From positions 1 to 32,522 of the forward strand of contig CADCUJ010000049.1 of the NCBI GenBank assembly GCA_902805855.1: 32,522 nt of DNA, in the 5' to 3' direction. This DNA comes from an uncultured Nocardioidaceae bacterium (GTDB lineage: Bacteria > Actinomycetota > Actinomycetes > Propionibacteriales > Nocardioidaceae). A program made the position numbers and the translations under genes. This document shows positions 18,785 through 26,783 of this stretch, piece after piece. The notes under the pieces were generated by a model. The model did not search any database and was not told where the DNA came from. It saw nothing but the letters and a program-made list of their open reading frames with translations. The first letter of the stretch is position 1. Each line of letters opens with the position of its first letter.

Positions 18785-19798
18785 GTGCTCATCGCCCAAC
18801 GTCCCACCCTCTCCGAAGAGGCTGTCGGCGACTTCCGGTCACGATTCGTGATCGAGCCGTTGGAGCCCGGATTCGGCTACACGCTCGGCAACTCGCTGCG
18901 CCGCACCCTCCTGTCGTCGATCCCTGGCGCCTCGGTGACCAGCATCCGAATCGACAACGTGCTGCACGAGTTCTCGACCATCGAAGGCGTCAAGGAAGAC
19001 GTCACCGAGGTGATCCTCAACCTCAAGGACCTCGTCGTCTCCTCCGAGCAGGACGAGCCGGTCACCATGTACCTGCGCAAGCAGGGCCCGGGTGAGGTCA
19101 CCGCCGCGGACATCGCCCCGCCGGCCGGTGTCGAGGTGCACAACCCCGACCTGCGCATCGCCACCCTGAACGACAAAGGCAAGCTCGAGATGGAGCTCGT
19201 CGTCGAGCGGGGTCGCGGCTACGTCAGCTCGGTGCAGAACAAGGCCGGCGACGTGGAGATCGGCCGGATGCCGGTCGACTCGATCTACAGCCCCGTCCTG
19301 AAGGTCACCTACAAGGTCGAGGCCACCCGAGTCGAGCAGCGCACCGACTTCGACCGGCTGGTGATCGACGTGGAGACCAAGCAGTCGATCCGTCCGCGCG
19401 ACGCGATCGCCTCCGCAGGCAAGACGCTCGTGGAGCTGTTCGGGCTGGCACGCGAGCTGAACGTCGAGGCGGAAGGGATCGACATCGGCCCCTCGCCGGT
19501 CGACGAGCAGCTCGCCGCCGACTTGGCGCTTCCGGTCGAGGACCTGCAGTTCACCGTGCGTTCCTACAACTGCCTCAAGCGTGAGGGCATCCACACCGTG
19601 GGTGAGCTCATCTCGCGCTCGGAGCAGGACCTGCTCGACATCCGGAACTTCGGCGCCAAGTCGATCGACGAGGTCAAGGCCAAGCTGGCGGAGATGGGGC
19701 TGTCCCTCAAGGACAGCGCCCCCGGCTTCGACGCGGCAGCGGCCCTGGCGGCGTACGACGACGACGACGACAGCTTCGTCGAGGACGAACAGTACTGA
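18785..19798 (+). CDS. rpoA: DNA-directed RNA polymerase subunit alpha
   Basis: The alpha subunit dimer scaffolds RNA polymerase, and its C-terminal domain contacts UP elements and activators. The 337-aa product starts [20 protein letters not shown] and has the dimer motif [20 protein letters not shown]. The C-terminal domain (about 245-320) includes [18 protein letters not shown] and [20 protein letters not shown]. It ends in an acidic tail ([13 protein letters not shown]). GTG 18785 follows AAGGAAG at about 18773-18779. The preceding spacer (18674-18784) contains a small GGGG/CCCC stem at 18682-18694 and an AT-rich CATATAG near 18753, which may mark a weak internal promoter. Confidence 0.98.
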   Translation: MLIAQRPTLSEEAVGDFRSRFVIEPLEPGFGYTLGNSLRRTLLSSIPGASVTSIRIDNVLHEFSTIEGVKEDVTEVILNLKDLVVSSEQDEPVTMYLRKQGPGEVTAADIAPPAGVEVHNPDLRIATLNDKGKLEMELVVERGRGYVSSVQNKAGDVEIGRMPVDSIYSPVLKVTYKVEATRVEQRTDFDRLVIDVETKQSIRPRDAIASAGKTLVELFGLARELNVEAEGIDIGPSPVDEQLAADLALPVEDLQFTVRSYNCLKREGIHTVGELISRSEQDLLDIRNFGAKSIDEVKAKLAEMGLSLKDSAPGFDAAAALAAYDDDDDSFVEDEQY

Positions 19799-19893
19799 CC
19801 GGCCCGGTCCCGCCCAGGGCGAGCAGGCCCGACCACCTGAGAACAAACACCTATCCGGGTACCTGACACGGCTCGGAAGAGAAGAGAAGCACG

Positions 19894-20610
19894 ATGCCTA
19901 CCCCGAAGAAGGGTCCGCGCCTCGGCGGTGGTCCCGCGCACCAAAAGCACATCATCTCGAACCTGGCGACCAGCCTGTTCGAGCATGGTGCGATCACCAC
20001 CACCGAGGCGAAGGCACGAGTGCTGCGCCCGGTGGCCGAGCGGCTGATCACCAAGGCCAAGCGCGGTGACCTGCACGCCCGCCGCCAGGTGCTGACCACG
20101 ATCCGTGACAAGGGTGTCGTGCACGTCCTCTTCGAGGAGATCGCGCCTCGGTTCGCGGAGCGTCCCGGCGGCTACACGAGGATCACCAAGCTCGGCCCAC
20201 GCAAGGGCGACAACGCTCCGATGGCGGTGATCGAGCTCCTGACCGAGGAGTACACCCCGGGCGCTCGGCGCGCGCAGGACTCCCGCACCACAGAGCGCAC
20301 GCCAACCGAGCCGGCTGCACCGGCGCCCGCGGTGGAGCCGGCGGACGCCCCCACCATCGTCGCGTCCGAAGGGGCCGACGAGGAGGCCTTCGAAGAGACC
20401 GAGGGCGGGGTCACGGGCAAGTACCCCGGGTCGCACGCGCCGATGGAGACCGTGGACGACGCGCCGGAGGGCTACCCGGTCAAGGGCAACGAGGACTCGA
20501 TGAAGTACCACACTCCGGACGGGCAGTGGTACAACCAGACCGTTGCCGAGGTCTGGTTCGAGTCCGAGGAGGCCGCTGAGGCCGCTGGGTTCACCAAGGC
20601 CGGCGAGTAG
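19894..20610 (+). CDS. rplQ: 50S ribosomal protein L17 with C-terminal sunset-like domain
   Basis: L17 lies at the base of the 50S subunit near the tunnel exit. Residues 1-121 are a standard L17: [40 protein letters not shown], and [13 protein letters not shown]. The protein is 238 aa, roughly twice the usual 115-130 aa. Residues 122-176 are an Ala/Pro/Glu-rich linker. Residues 177-234 form a small conserved-looking domain with [23 protein letters not shown], and [20 protein letters not shown]. This resembles what I recall as the actinobacterial 'sunset' domain also seen in an ArfC-like protein; its role is unknown to me. The 95-nt gap after rpoA has no strong signal. truA follows 16 nt later. 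Confidence 0.95.
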   Translation: MPTPKKGPRLGGGPAHQKHIISNLATSLFEHGAITTTEAKARVLRPVAERLITKAKRGDLHARRQVLTTIRDKGVVHVLFEEIAPRFAERPGGYTRITKLGPRKGDNAPMAVIELLTEEYTPGARRAQDSRTTERTPTEPAAPAPAVEPADAPTIVASEGADEEAFEETEGGVTGKYPGSHAPMETVDDAPEGYPVKGNEDSMKYHTPDGQWYNQTVAEVWFESEEAAEAAGFTKAGE

Positions 20611-20626
20611 TCCCTGCGGAGCCTGC

Positions 20627-21484
20627 GTGCGGCTGAGACTGGACCTGGCCTACGACGGCACGGACTTCCACGGGTGGGCGGCCCAGCCGGGTCTGCGCAC
20701 CGTGCAGGGAACGCTGGAGCCCGCCCTGGCTCAGGTCCTGCGAGTCGCGGATGTCAGCCTCACCTGTGCCGGGCGAACCGACAGCGGCGTGCATGCACGT
20801 GGACAGGTCGTCCACCTCGACGTCGAGCAGTCGAGGGTCGCGGAGTCGGCTGGCGGAGGTACGCAGCCGCCCACCGAGGTCCTGCTGCGGCGGCTGAACG
20901 GCGTCCTGCCCGCCGACGTGCGGATCCACGGCTGCTGTGAGGCGGCCGCCGGCTTCGACGCCAGGTTCTCCGCGCTCTGGCGCCGCTACGCCTACCGGTT
21001 CGCAGACACCCCCGCCGCGGTCGACCCGCTGATGCGGCAGCACGTGCAGCGCTGGCCGCGACGGCTCGACCTGACCGCCATGAACCAGGCGTCCGCGTCC
21101 CTGCTCGGCGAGCACGACTTCGCTGCCTTCTGCAGGAGGCGGCAGGGTGCCGGCACGGTGCGCACGCTGCTGGAGCTCACCTGGCACCGTGATGGCGACG
21201 GCCTCCTCACGGCCACGGTGCGCGCCGACGCGTTCTGCCACCACATGGTCCGCTCGGTGGTCGGCTGCCTGGTCGCCGTGGGCGAGGGTCGTCGTCCGGT
21301 GACCTGGGCCGGCGAGGTGCTGCGGCGCGCGCTGCGCGACCCGGCGGTGACCGTTGTGCCCGCGCTGGGACTCACGCTCGAGCAGGTGGCCTATCCACCG
21401 GATGCAGAGCTGGCAGCTCGGGCCGAGGCCTCTCGCCGTCCTCGGACGGCACCTGCGATGTCGACCGGTGCCGGTGATGGGTGA
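20627..21484 (+). CDS. truA: tRNA pseudouridine(38-40) synthase
   Basis: TruA makes pseudouridine at positions 38-40 of the tRNA anticodon arm. The 285-aa product starts MRLRLDLAYDGTDFHGWAAQ and has the catalytic motif CAGRTDSGVHARGQV with Asp52. It continues with the second domain (GEHDFAAFCRR, and FCHHMVRSVVGCLVAVG). GTG 20627 has GGAG at 20618-20621 and gives the family N-terminus. Location directly after rplQ is normal. The last 8 nt overlap the next gene. Confidence 0.95.
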   Translation: MRLRLDLAYDGTDFHGWAAQPGLRTVQGTLEPALAQVLRVADVSLTCAGRTDSGVHARGQVVHLDVEQSRVAESAGGGTQPPTEVLLRRLNGVLPADVRIHGCCEAAAGFDARFSALWRRYAYRFADTPAAVDPLMRQHVQRWPRRLDLTAMNQASASLLGEHDFAAFCRRRQGAGTVRTLLELTWHRDGDGLLTATVRADAFCHHMVRSVVGCLVAVGEGRRPVTWAGEVLRRALRDPAVTVVPALGLTLEQVAYPPDAELAARAEASRRPRTAPAMSTGAGDG

Positions 21485-22073
21485 GCACTACTTCTCCGCC
21501 GACCCCGCCGTGCCGTTCAAACGGCTTCCCGTGCGGGTGCGGATCTGGGACAAGGACCTGGTGCTGAGCTCCGGGACGGGGGTCTTCGCCCAGGGCCGGC
21601 TCGACCCGGGCACAGCGGTGCTGCTGCGAGAGGTCGCTCCACCCGATGGCGGCACGGTCCTGGACCTGGGCTGTGGCTACGGCGTGATCGGGCTCGCTAT
21701 CGCCTCGGTGGCACCGGCCTCCACGGTCTGGGGCGTCGACGTCAACGAGCGGGCGCTGGTGCTGGCGAACCAGAACGCGGTCGCGCTCGGGCTCGCCGAC
21801 CGGTTCCGGGCGGTGACCCCGGACGCCGTCGACGAGACCGTGCAGTTCGAGGAGATCTGGTCGAATCCGCCGATCCGGATCGGGAAGCCGGCGCTGCACA
21901 CGCTGCTCCGGACCTGGCTGGCGCGGCTCGCGCCGAACGGGCGCGCGGTGATGGTGGTCGGCAAGAACCTCGGCTCGGACTCGCTGCAGAGATGGCTGGA
22001 GGAGGAGGGCTACCCGACGACCCGCCTGGCGAGCGCCAAGGGCTTCCGGGTCCTCGAGACGAGGCGCAGCTGA
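21477..22073 (+). CDS. RsmC-like class I SAM-dependent methyltransferase
   Basis: The 198-aa product resembles the catalytic half of RsmC, which methylates 16S rRNA at G1207. It opens with GEHYFSADPAVPF, followed by SSGTGVFAQGRLDPGT, then SAM motif I VLDLGCGYGVIG (61-72), the acidic motif WGVDVNERAL and the catalytic NPPI (residues 130-133) in WSNPPIRIGKPALHTLL. The duplicated N-terminal domain of E. coli RsmC is absent, as in the short actinobacterial forms. ATG 21477 overlaps the truA stop by 8 nt, suggesting coupling of two RNA-modifying enzymes. The exact target is inferred from the family. Confidence 0.85.
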   Translation: MGEHYFSADPAVPFKRLPVRVRIWDKDLVLSSGTGVFAQGRLDPGTAVLLREVAPPDGGTVLDLGCGYGVIGLAIASVAPASTVWGVDVNERALVLANQNAVALGLADRFRAVTPDAVDETVQFEEIWSNPPIRIGKPALHTLLRTWLARLAPNGRAVMVVGKNLGSDSLQRWLEEEGYPTTRLASAKGFRVLETRRS

Positions 22074-22083
22074 TCCGAGGCCC

Positions 22084-23055
22084 TCACATCCCGTCCAGCT
22101 CGGCCAACAGCGACGACGGGTCCACCGAACCTGGCTCGGCGCCCTCACGGGCAAGCCGGGTCGCGGTCTGCTGCAGCATCAGGTTGGCCGGGGTCGGCGT
22201 TCCGTGAAGGCGGCCGAGGAGGACGATCTCCCCGTTGAGGTAGTCCGACTCGATGCTGCCGGTGGCCCGGCGCAGGCTCTGCCACGACGATCCGCCGCTG
22301 GCCGGGTGTCCTCCCGGCTGACGGCGCCGGAGGATGTCGCCACGACGCTCGCGGTCGGCCTCCTCGCTGACCACCGCGACATGGGCCGCCGAGAGGACCG
22401 CCTCACCCTCCGCACGGACCCGCCTGCTCAGCTCGTCGGTCCCCGACCCGGACCCGCAGCACGCCTGCACCGCGTTCGCCAGGTTCATGATCAGCTTGCG
22501 GTACTTCCACGCCATGACGTCCGGCCGCGGCTCCGACACGAAGCCTGCGGTCCGGAAGGCGTCGACGACCTCATCGGTGATGGCGTCGACGCCGTCCGGG
22601 AACCGGCCGGTGTCCAGAATTCCGGCGACCGGCGCGCAGTGAGCCTGCACGATGCCGGACTCCAGGTGCGCGGTCGGCATCATCACGCAGGTGCCCTGCA
22701 CCTGATCGAAATAGCGCAGCGCGGTCTGCTCGTTGGCGACGCCGTTCTGCACGCAGACCACGACCACGTCGGCGGGAGCAGACCCGACGAGGTCGTCGAG
22801 GGCAGCGGCGCTCTGGTGGCTCTTCACGGTGAGCAGTACGACGCACGGCTCTCGCCAGTCCACCTCGCTCGCGTCGCCGACCACGGGGACCGGCAGCCGC
22901 GTGGTGCCCTCCGGAGAGGCCAGGGTCAGTCCGTGGTCTCGGATCGCGCTCAGGTGCTCGCCCCTGGCGACCAACACCACATCGAGGCCGGCGTCGTACA
23001 TCCGCCCGCCGAGCACTCCGCCGACCGCGCCCGCGCCGTACACCACCCAACGCAC
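22084..23055 (-). CDS. Ketopantoate reductase family protein
   Basis: This family reduces 2-dehydropantoate to pantoate with NADPH in coenzyme A synthesis, though many members act on other substrates. The 323-aa product starts VRWVVYGAGAVGGVLGGRMY, with the Rossmann loop GAGAVGG (residues 7-13). It has LLTVKSHQS, VVCVQNGVANEQ, the conserved Lys region MAWKYRKLIMNLANAV and the C-terminal ESDYLNGEIVLLGR. GTG at 23053-23055 is chosen because the Rossmann strand begins there and a TACGGT box lies 7 nt upstream. It converges on the RsmC-like gene with only 10 nt between the stops. No other pantothenate genes are near, so panE is possible but unproven. Confidence 0.8.
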   Translation of the reverse strand: MRWVVYGAGAVGGVLGGRMYDAGLDVVLVARGEHLSAIRDHGLTLASPEGTTRLPVPVVGDASEVDWREPCVVLLTVKSHQSAAALDDLVGSAPADVVVVCVQNGVANEQTALRYFDQVQGTCVMMPTAHLESGIVQAHCAPVAGILDTGRFPDGVDAITDEVVDAFRTAGFVSEPRPDVMAWKYRKLIMNLANAVQACCGSGSGTDELSRRVRAEGEAVLSAAHVAVVSEEADRERRGDILRRRQPGGHPASGGSSWQSLRRATGSIESDYLNGEIVLLGRLHGTPTPANLMLQQTATRLAREGAEPGSVDPSSLLAELDGM

Positions 23056-23062
23056 GCCGACC

Positions 23063-23068
23063 ACCGTA
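23063..23068 (-). promoter_or_regulatory. -10 box for a leaderless ketopantoate-reductase-family transcript
   Basis: On the minus strand TACGGT is followed by exactly 7 nt and then the GTG start codon. This is the same box and spacing as before the hydrolase at 15827. No ribosome site is visible. Confidence 0.45.
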
Positions 23069-23093
23069 CGCCGACCGCGGTGCGCCGCGAGGC

Positions 23094-23123
23094 CTGACGC
23101 GGTCATTGCTCGTGGTGCATGAT
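23094..23123 (+). promoter_or_regulatory. Candidate ppdK promoter, leaderless
   Basis: CTGACG (23094-23099) and CATGAT (23118-23123) are spaced 18 nt. The -10 ends 6 nt before ATG 23130, which has no ribosome site, so the mRNA may begin at the start codon. Confidence 0.4.
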
Positions 23124-23129
23124 CTGGCC

Positions 23130-25850
23130 ATGACACCAGGCAGACCGGCGGCCACAGGGACATCGCGGCAGGGCACGAAGTACGTCTACGACTTCTCCGA
23201 AGGCGGCAGGGACCAGAAGGACCTGCTGGGCGGCAAGGGGGCGAACCTGGCCGAGATGACCAACCTGGGTCTGCCGGTCCCGCCGGGTTTCATCATCAGC
23301 ACCGAGGCCTGCCGGTCCTACCTGAAGGCCGGTCAGGAGCCCGAGGGACTGGCGCAGCAGGTGAGCGAGCACCTCGAGGCGCTGGAGAGCGCGATGGGCA
23401 AGAAGCTGGGCCAGCCCGACGACCCGCTACTGGTCTCGGTCCGTTCCGGTGCGAAGTTCTCGATGCCCGGCATGATGGAGACGGTCCTCAACGTCGGCCT
23501 CAACGACGACTCGGTCGCCGGTCTTGCCGCGATGGCCGGCGGCGACGAGCGGTTCGCCTTCGACTCGTATCGACGGCTGCTCGCGATGTTCGGTGCGACG
23601 GTGCTCGGCGTCGACGCAGCGCTCTTCCACGAGGCGATGGAGGACCTGAAGCGGGACCGTGGCACCGAGAACGACCTGGATCTCGGCGTCGACGACCTCC
23701 GGGAGCTGGTGGCGACGTACCAGCGGCTGATCCGCGACCGCACCGGCCGCGACTTCCCCCAGGAACCGCGCGAACAGCTCGACCTCGCCGTCCGCGCGGT
23801 CTTCGAGTCCTGGAACACCGAGCGTGCGGTGCTCTACCGGCGCCAGGAGCGCATCCCCGGCGACCTCGGCACGGCAGTCAGCGTCGTCTCCATGGTGTTC
23901 GGCAACGGTGGGATGGACTCGGGAACCGGGGTGGCGTTCACCCGCGACCCGGCATCTGGGGCGCAGGGGGTCTGGGGCGACTACCTGCAGAACGCGCAGG
24001 GGGAGGACGTCGTCGCCGGCATCCGCAACACCGTGCCGCTGGCTGACCTCGAGGACATCGACAAGAGCTCGTACGACGAGCTGATGCGGATCATGTCCAC
24101 CCTCGAGGAGCACTACCGGGACCTGTGTGACATCGAGTTCACCGTCGAGCGCGGCAAGCTGTGGATGCTCCAGACCCGCGTCGGAAAACGTACAGCGGAG
24201 GCCGCGTTCCGGATCGCCTGCCAGCTGGTCGACCAGGGCCTGATCGACATGGACGAGGCGGTCCGGCGGGTGAGCGGCGAGCAGCTCGCCCAGCTGATGT
24301 TCCCCCGCTTCGATGCCGACGCCGACCGCGAGCTGATCGCCAAGGGGATGAACGCCTCTCCCGGCGCCGCGGTCGGGAAGGCGGTCTTCGACTCCGGTAC
24401 GGCGGTCGAGTGGTCCGACCACGGGGACGACGTCATCTTGGTTCGGCGGGAGACGACCCCGGACGACCTATCGGGCATGGTGGCCGCGCGGGGGATCTTG
24501 ACCAGCCGAGGGGGGAAGACCTCGCACGCCGCGGTCGTCGCCCGGGGGATGGGCCGCACCTGCGTGTGCGGAGCCGAGTCCCTCGACGTGGACGTGAACG
24601 CGAAGCGGTTCCTCAGCCGTGACGGGGTGACCGTCAGCGAGGGAGACCTGATCTCCATCGACGGGACCACCGGCGAGGTCTTCGCCGGCGAGGTACCGGT
24701 CGTCGACTCGCTTGTGGTGCGCTACTTCGAGGGGGACCAGGACGCCGAGTCCGACGACCTCGTGGAGGCGGTGCAGCGGATCATGTCGCACGCCGACCGG
24801 ACCCGACGGCTGGAGGTGCGGGCGAACGCCGACACGCCTGCGGACGCCGCGCGCGGGAGGAGGTTCGGCGCGCGTGGCATCGGTCTGTGCCGCACCGAGC
24901 ACATGTTCCTCGGCGAGCGCAAGGCGCTCGTGGAGTCGCTCATCGTCGCCGAGAGCTCCGAGGAGCAGGAGAAGGCACTCGCCGACCTGCTTCCCATGCA
25001 GCGCACAGACTTCGTCGGCATCCTGGAGGAGATGGACGGGCTGCCGGTGACGATCCGGCTGATCGACCCGCCTCTGCACGAGTTCCTTCCCGACCTGACC
25101 GAGCTCTCGGTCGAGGTGGCCATCGAGGACGACCACGGGGAGCGCAGCCGTCGTCACCACCTGCTGCTCGACGCGGTGCAGCGCCTTCACGAGCAGAACC
25201 CGATGCTGGGCCTGCGCGGCGTGCGGCTGGGCATCGTGATTCCCGGGCTGTTCGCAATGCAGGCACGCGCGATCCTCGAGGCGACGGCGGAGCGACGCAG
25301 GGCAGGTGGCGATCCGCAGCCGGAGATCATGATCCCGCTGGTCGCGACCGTGCAGGAGCTGCAGCTCGTCAAGTCCGTCATCCTCGAAGTCGGCACGATG
25401 ATCGAGGACGAGCTCGAGGTGGACCTCGACTTCAAGGTCGGCACGATGATCGAGCTGCCGCGCGCGGTGATGGCCTCAGGTGAGATCGCCGAAGAGGCGG
25501 AGTTCTTCTCCTACGGAACCAACGACCTCACCCAGATGACCTGGGGCTTCTCCCGCGACGACGTCGAGGCGTCGTTCTTCAGCACCTACCTGGACAAGGG
25601 CATCTTCGGGGTCTCGCCGTTCGAGTCCCTGGACCGTGACGGGGTCGGCGCGCTGGTGCGCCACTCGGTCGAGAAGGGCCGCGCGTCCCGTCCGGACCTG
25701 CACCTGGGCATCTGCGGCGAGCACGGCGGCGACCCGGACTCGATCCACTTCTTCGACGAGGTCGGCCTGGACTACGTGTCCTGCTCGCCGTTCCGGGTCC
25801 CGGTCGCTCGGCTCGAGGCCGGCCGATCGGCACTGGGTGGTGTGGACTGA
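23130..25850 (+). CDS. ppdK: Pyruvate, phosphate dikinase
   Basis: PPDK converts pyruvate, ATP and phosphate to PEP, AMP and pyrophosphate, reversibly, linking glycolysis and gluconeogenesis. The 906-aa product has the N-terminal ATP-grasp domain (KYVYDFSEGGRDQKDLLGGK, GSGAKFSMPGMMET-like region, FGNGGMDSGTGVAFTRDPASG). The swivelling phosphohistidine domain has T464-S465-H466 in SRGGKTSHAAVV. The C-terminal TIM barrel shows RRFGARGIGLCRTEHMF, YGTNDLTQMTWGFSRDD and the catalytic Cys862 in GICGEHGGDP. The Thr next to the His is the usual regulatory phosphorylation site, but no PDRP regulator gene is in view. ATG 23130 is preferred over codon 23106 because of the -10 box. Confidence 0.95.
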   Translation: MTPGRPAATGTSRQGTKYVYDFSEGGRDQKDLLGGKGANLAEMTNLGLPVPPGFIISTEACRSYLKAGQEPEGLAQQVSEHLEALESAMGKKLGQPDDPLLVSVRSGAKFSMPGMMETVLNVGLNDDSVAGLAAMAGGDERFAFDSYRRLLAMFGATVLGVDAALFHEAMEDLKRDRGTENDLDLGVDDLRELVATYQRLIRDRTGRDFPQEPREQLDLAVRAVFESWNTERAVLYRRQERIPGDLGTAVSVVSMVFGNGGMDSGTGVAFTRDPASGAQGVWGDYLQNAQGEDVVAGIRNTVPLADLEDIDKSSYDELMRIMSTLEEHYRDLCDIEFTVERGKLWMLQTRVGKRTAEAAFRIACQLVDQGLIDMDEAVRRVSGEQLAQLMFPRFDADADRELIAKGMNASPGAAVGKAVFDSGTAVEWSDHGDDVILVRRETTPDDLSGMVAARGILTSRGGKTSHAAVVARGMGRTCVCGAESLDVDVNAKRFLSRDGVTVSEGDLISIDGTTGEVFAGEVPVVDSLVVRYFEGDQDAESDDLVEAVQRIMSHADRTRRLEVRANADTPADAARGRRFGARGIGLCRTEHMFLGERKALVESLIVAESSEEQEKALADLLPMQRTDFVGILEEMDGLPVTIRLIDPPLHEFLPDLTELSVEVAIEDDHGERSRRHHLLLDAVQRLHEQNPMLGLRGVRLGIVIPGLFAMQARAILEATAERRRAGGDPQPEIMIPLVATVQELQLVKSVILEVGTMIEDELEVDLDFKVGTMIELPRAVMASGEIAEEAEFFSYGTNDLTQMTWGFSRDDVEASFFSTYLDKGIFGVSPFESLDRDGVGALVRHSVEKGRASRPDLHLGICGEHGGDPDSIHFFDEVGLDYVSCSPFRVPVARLEAGRSALGGVD

Positions 25851-25885
25851 TCGTCGTACACCGAGGGTGGTGACTGGACCCCGAC

Positions 25886-26701
25886 CTAGCCGGATGCCGG
25901 GCCCGCCGGACGTACGTCGACCAGGGCGGCGATCTTGTCGATCCGGTGCTCAGGGTTCCCGAACCTGTCGGACCAGTAGTTGCCGTTGGCGTGGTCCTCA
26001 GGCGTCGCGCAGGTGGACAAGGTGAGCCAGGGCCGGACCGCCTTCCGCCCCGGCCTGCCGGGGACCTCGGCGGACTGGGCCGCCAGCGAGCGCGGCGACC
26101 GAAAAGACGTCCACCTGGTGCGGGTCACCCGGTAGGTGTAGGCGTGGCCACCGCTGCGCACGACGGCCACGTCCCCGGCGCGGAGCACCGGGAGGTCCGC
26201 GAACGGGGCCGAGTGCGAGGTGCGGTGACCGGTGACGATGAAGTTCCCGACGTCACCGGGCCCGACGCCCCCTCGCGGTCCGCGCGGTGATGCTGTCGGG
26301 CCGCGGTTCTGGATCCTCGTCCCTGCCGCGTCGTCGGGCGAGCCGCGGTACCGCAGCACCGGCACGTCGACGACGCCGATCGCCGGGATGCGGAGGAACG
26401 AGCGTCGGGGTTCGGGTCGCTTCGGTCGCTGAGCCCGGCCGGGTCGCTGCGACTGCACCGGTTCCGCTGCTGACTGCTCCCGAGTGCCCTTGGAGGCGCT
26501 CGGCTCAGCGGGGGGTCGCTGTGGGGGAGCAGGCAACGCACGCGAGGCCTCGCCGGCCGGCTCGTCCGGCTGCCGCGGGCCGGTCGCGTCCGCCATGGCC
26601 GAGCATCCGGCGAGCAACAGGGCACCGGCCAGCAGCGTGCACAGCCCGCCCACACGCGGACCGGCCTGCCCGGCGCGCCTGGAGTCTGCACCGCCGCACA
26701 T
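25886..26701 (-). CDS. Class D/E-like sortase with lipoprotein signal
   Basis: Sortases are extracytoplasmic cysteine transpeptidases that anchor or link surface proteins. In the 271-aa product the catalytic residues are H159 (VTGHRTSHSAPF), C231 (TLSTCATPEDH) and R253 (NPEHRIDKIA). The N-terminus has an arginine region, a hydrophobic stretch and a lipobox LAGC with Cys33 (ALLLAGCSAMADATG), so it may be a lipoprotein rather than a single-pass membrane protein. Residues about 40-100 form a Pro/Arg/Ser-rich spacer. TACAGT lies 6 nt before the ATG on its strand (26708-26713), so it may be leaderless. No LPxTG-type substrate is encoded nearby. It converges with ppdK across a 35-nt gap with no clear terminator. 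Confidence 0.88.
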   Translation of the reverse strand: MCGGADSRRAGQAGPRVGGLCTLLAGALLLAGCSAMADATGPRQPDEPAGEASRALPAPPQRPPAEPSASKGTREQSAAEPVQSQRPGRAQRPKRPEPRRSFLRIPAIGVVDVPVLRYRGSPDDAAGTRIQNRGPTASPRGPRGGVGPGDVGNFIVTGHRTSHSAPFADLPVLRAGDVAVVRSGGHAYTYRVTRTRWTSFRSPRSLAAQSAEVPGRPGRKAVRPWLTLSTCATPEDHANGNYWSDRFGNPEHRIDKIAALVDVRPAGPASG

Positions 26702-26707
26702 GCGCCC

Positions 26708-26713
26708 ACTGTA
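26708..26713 (-). promoter_or_regulatory. -10 box for a leaderless sortase transcript
   Basis: On the minus strand TACAGT is followed by 6 nt (GGGCGC) and then the ATG start of the sortase. There is no ribosome site and no good -35. Confidence 0.4.
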
Positions 26714-26783
26714 GGTCGCCTTGGCGTGGGGCCAGGCGAAACCCGGTCGCGGGCAGCCTGGCCGGCGGGCACAATCGATGCCC

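Noticed and set aside
22204-23097. 297-codon plus-strand frame opposite the ketopantoate-reductase-family gene
   Set aside because: The minus strand encodes a clear Rossmann-fold protein; the plus frame shows no family features.
25851-25885. Possible bidirectional terminator between ppdK and the sortase
   Set aside because: No inverted repeat of useful length could be found by eye in this 35-nt gap.
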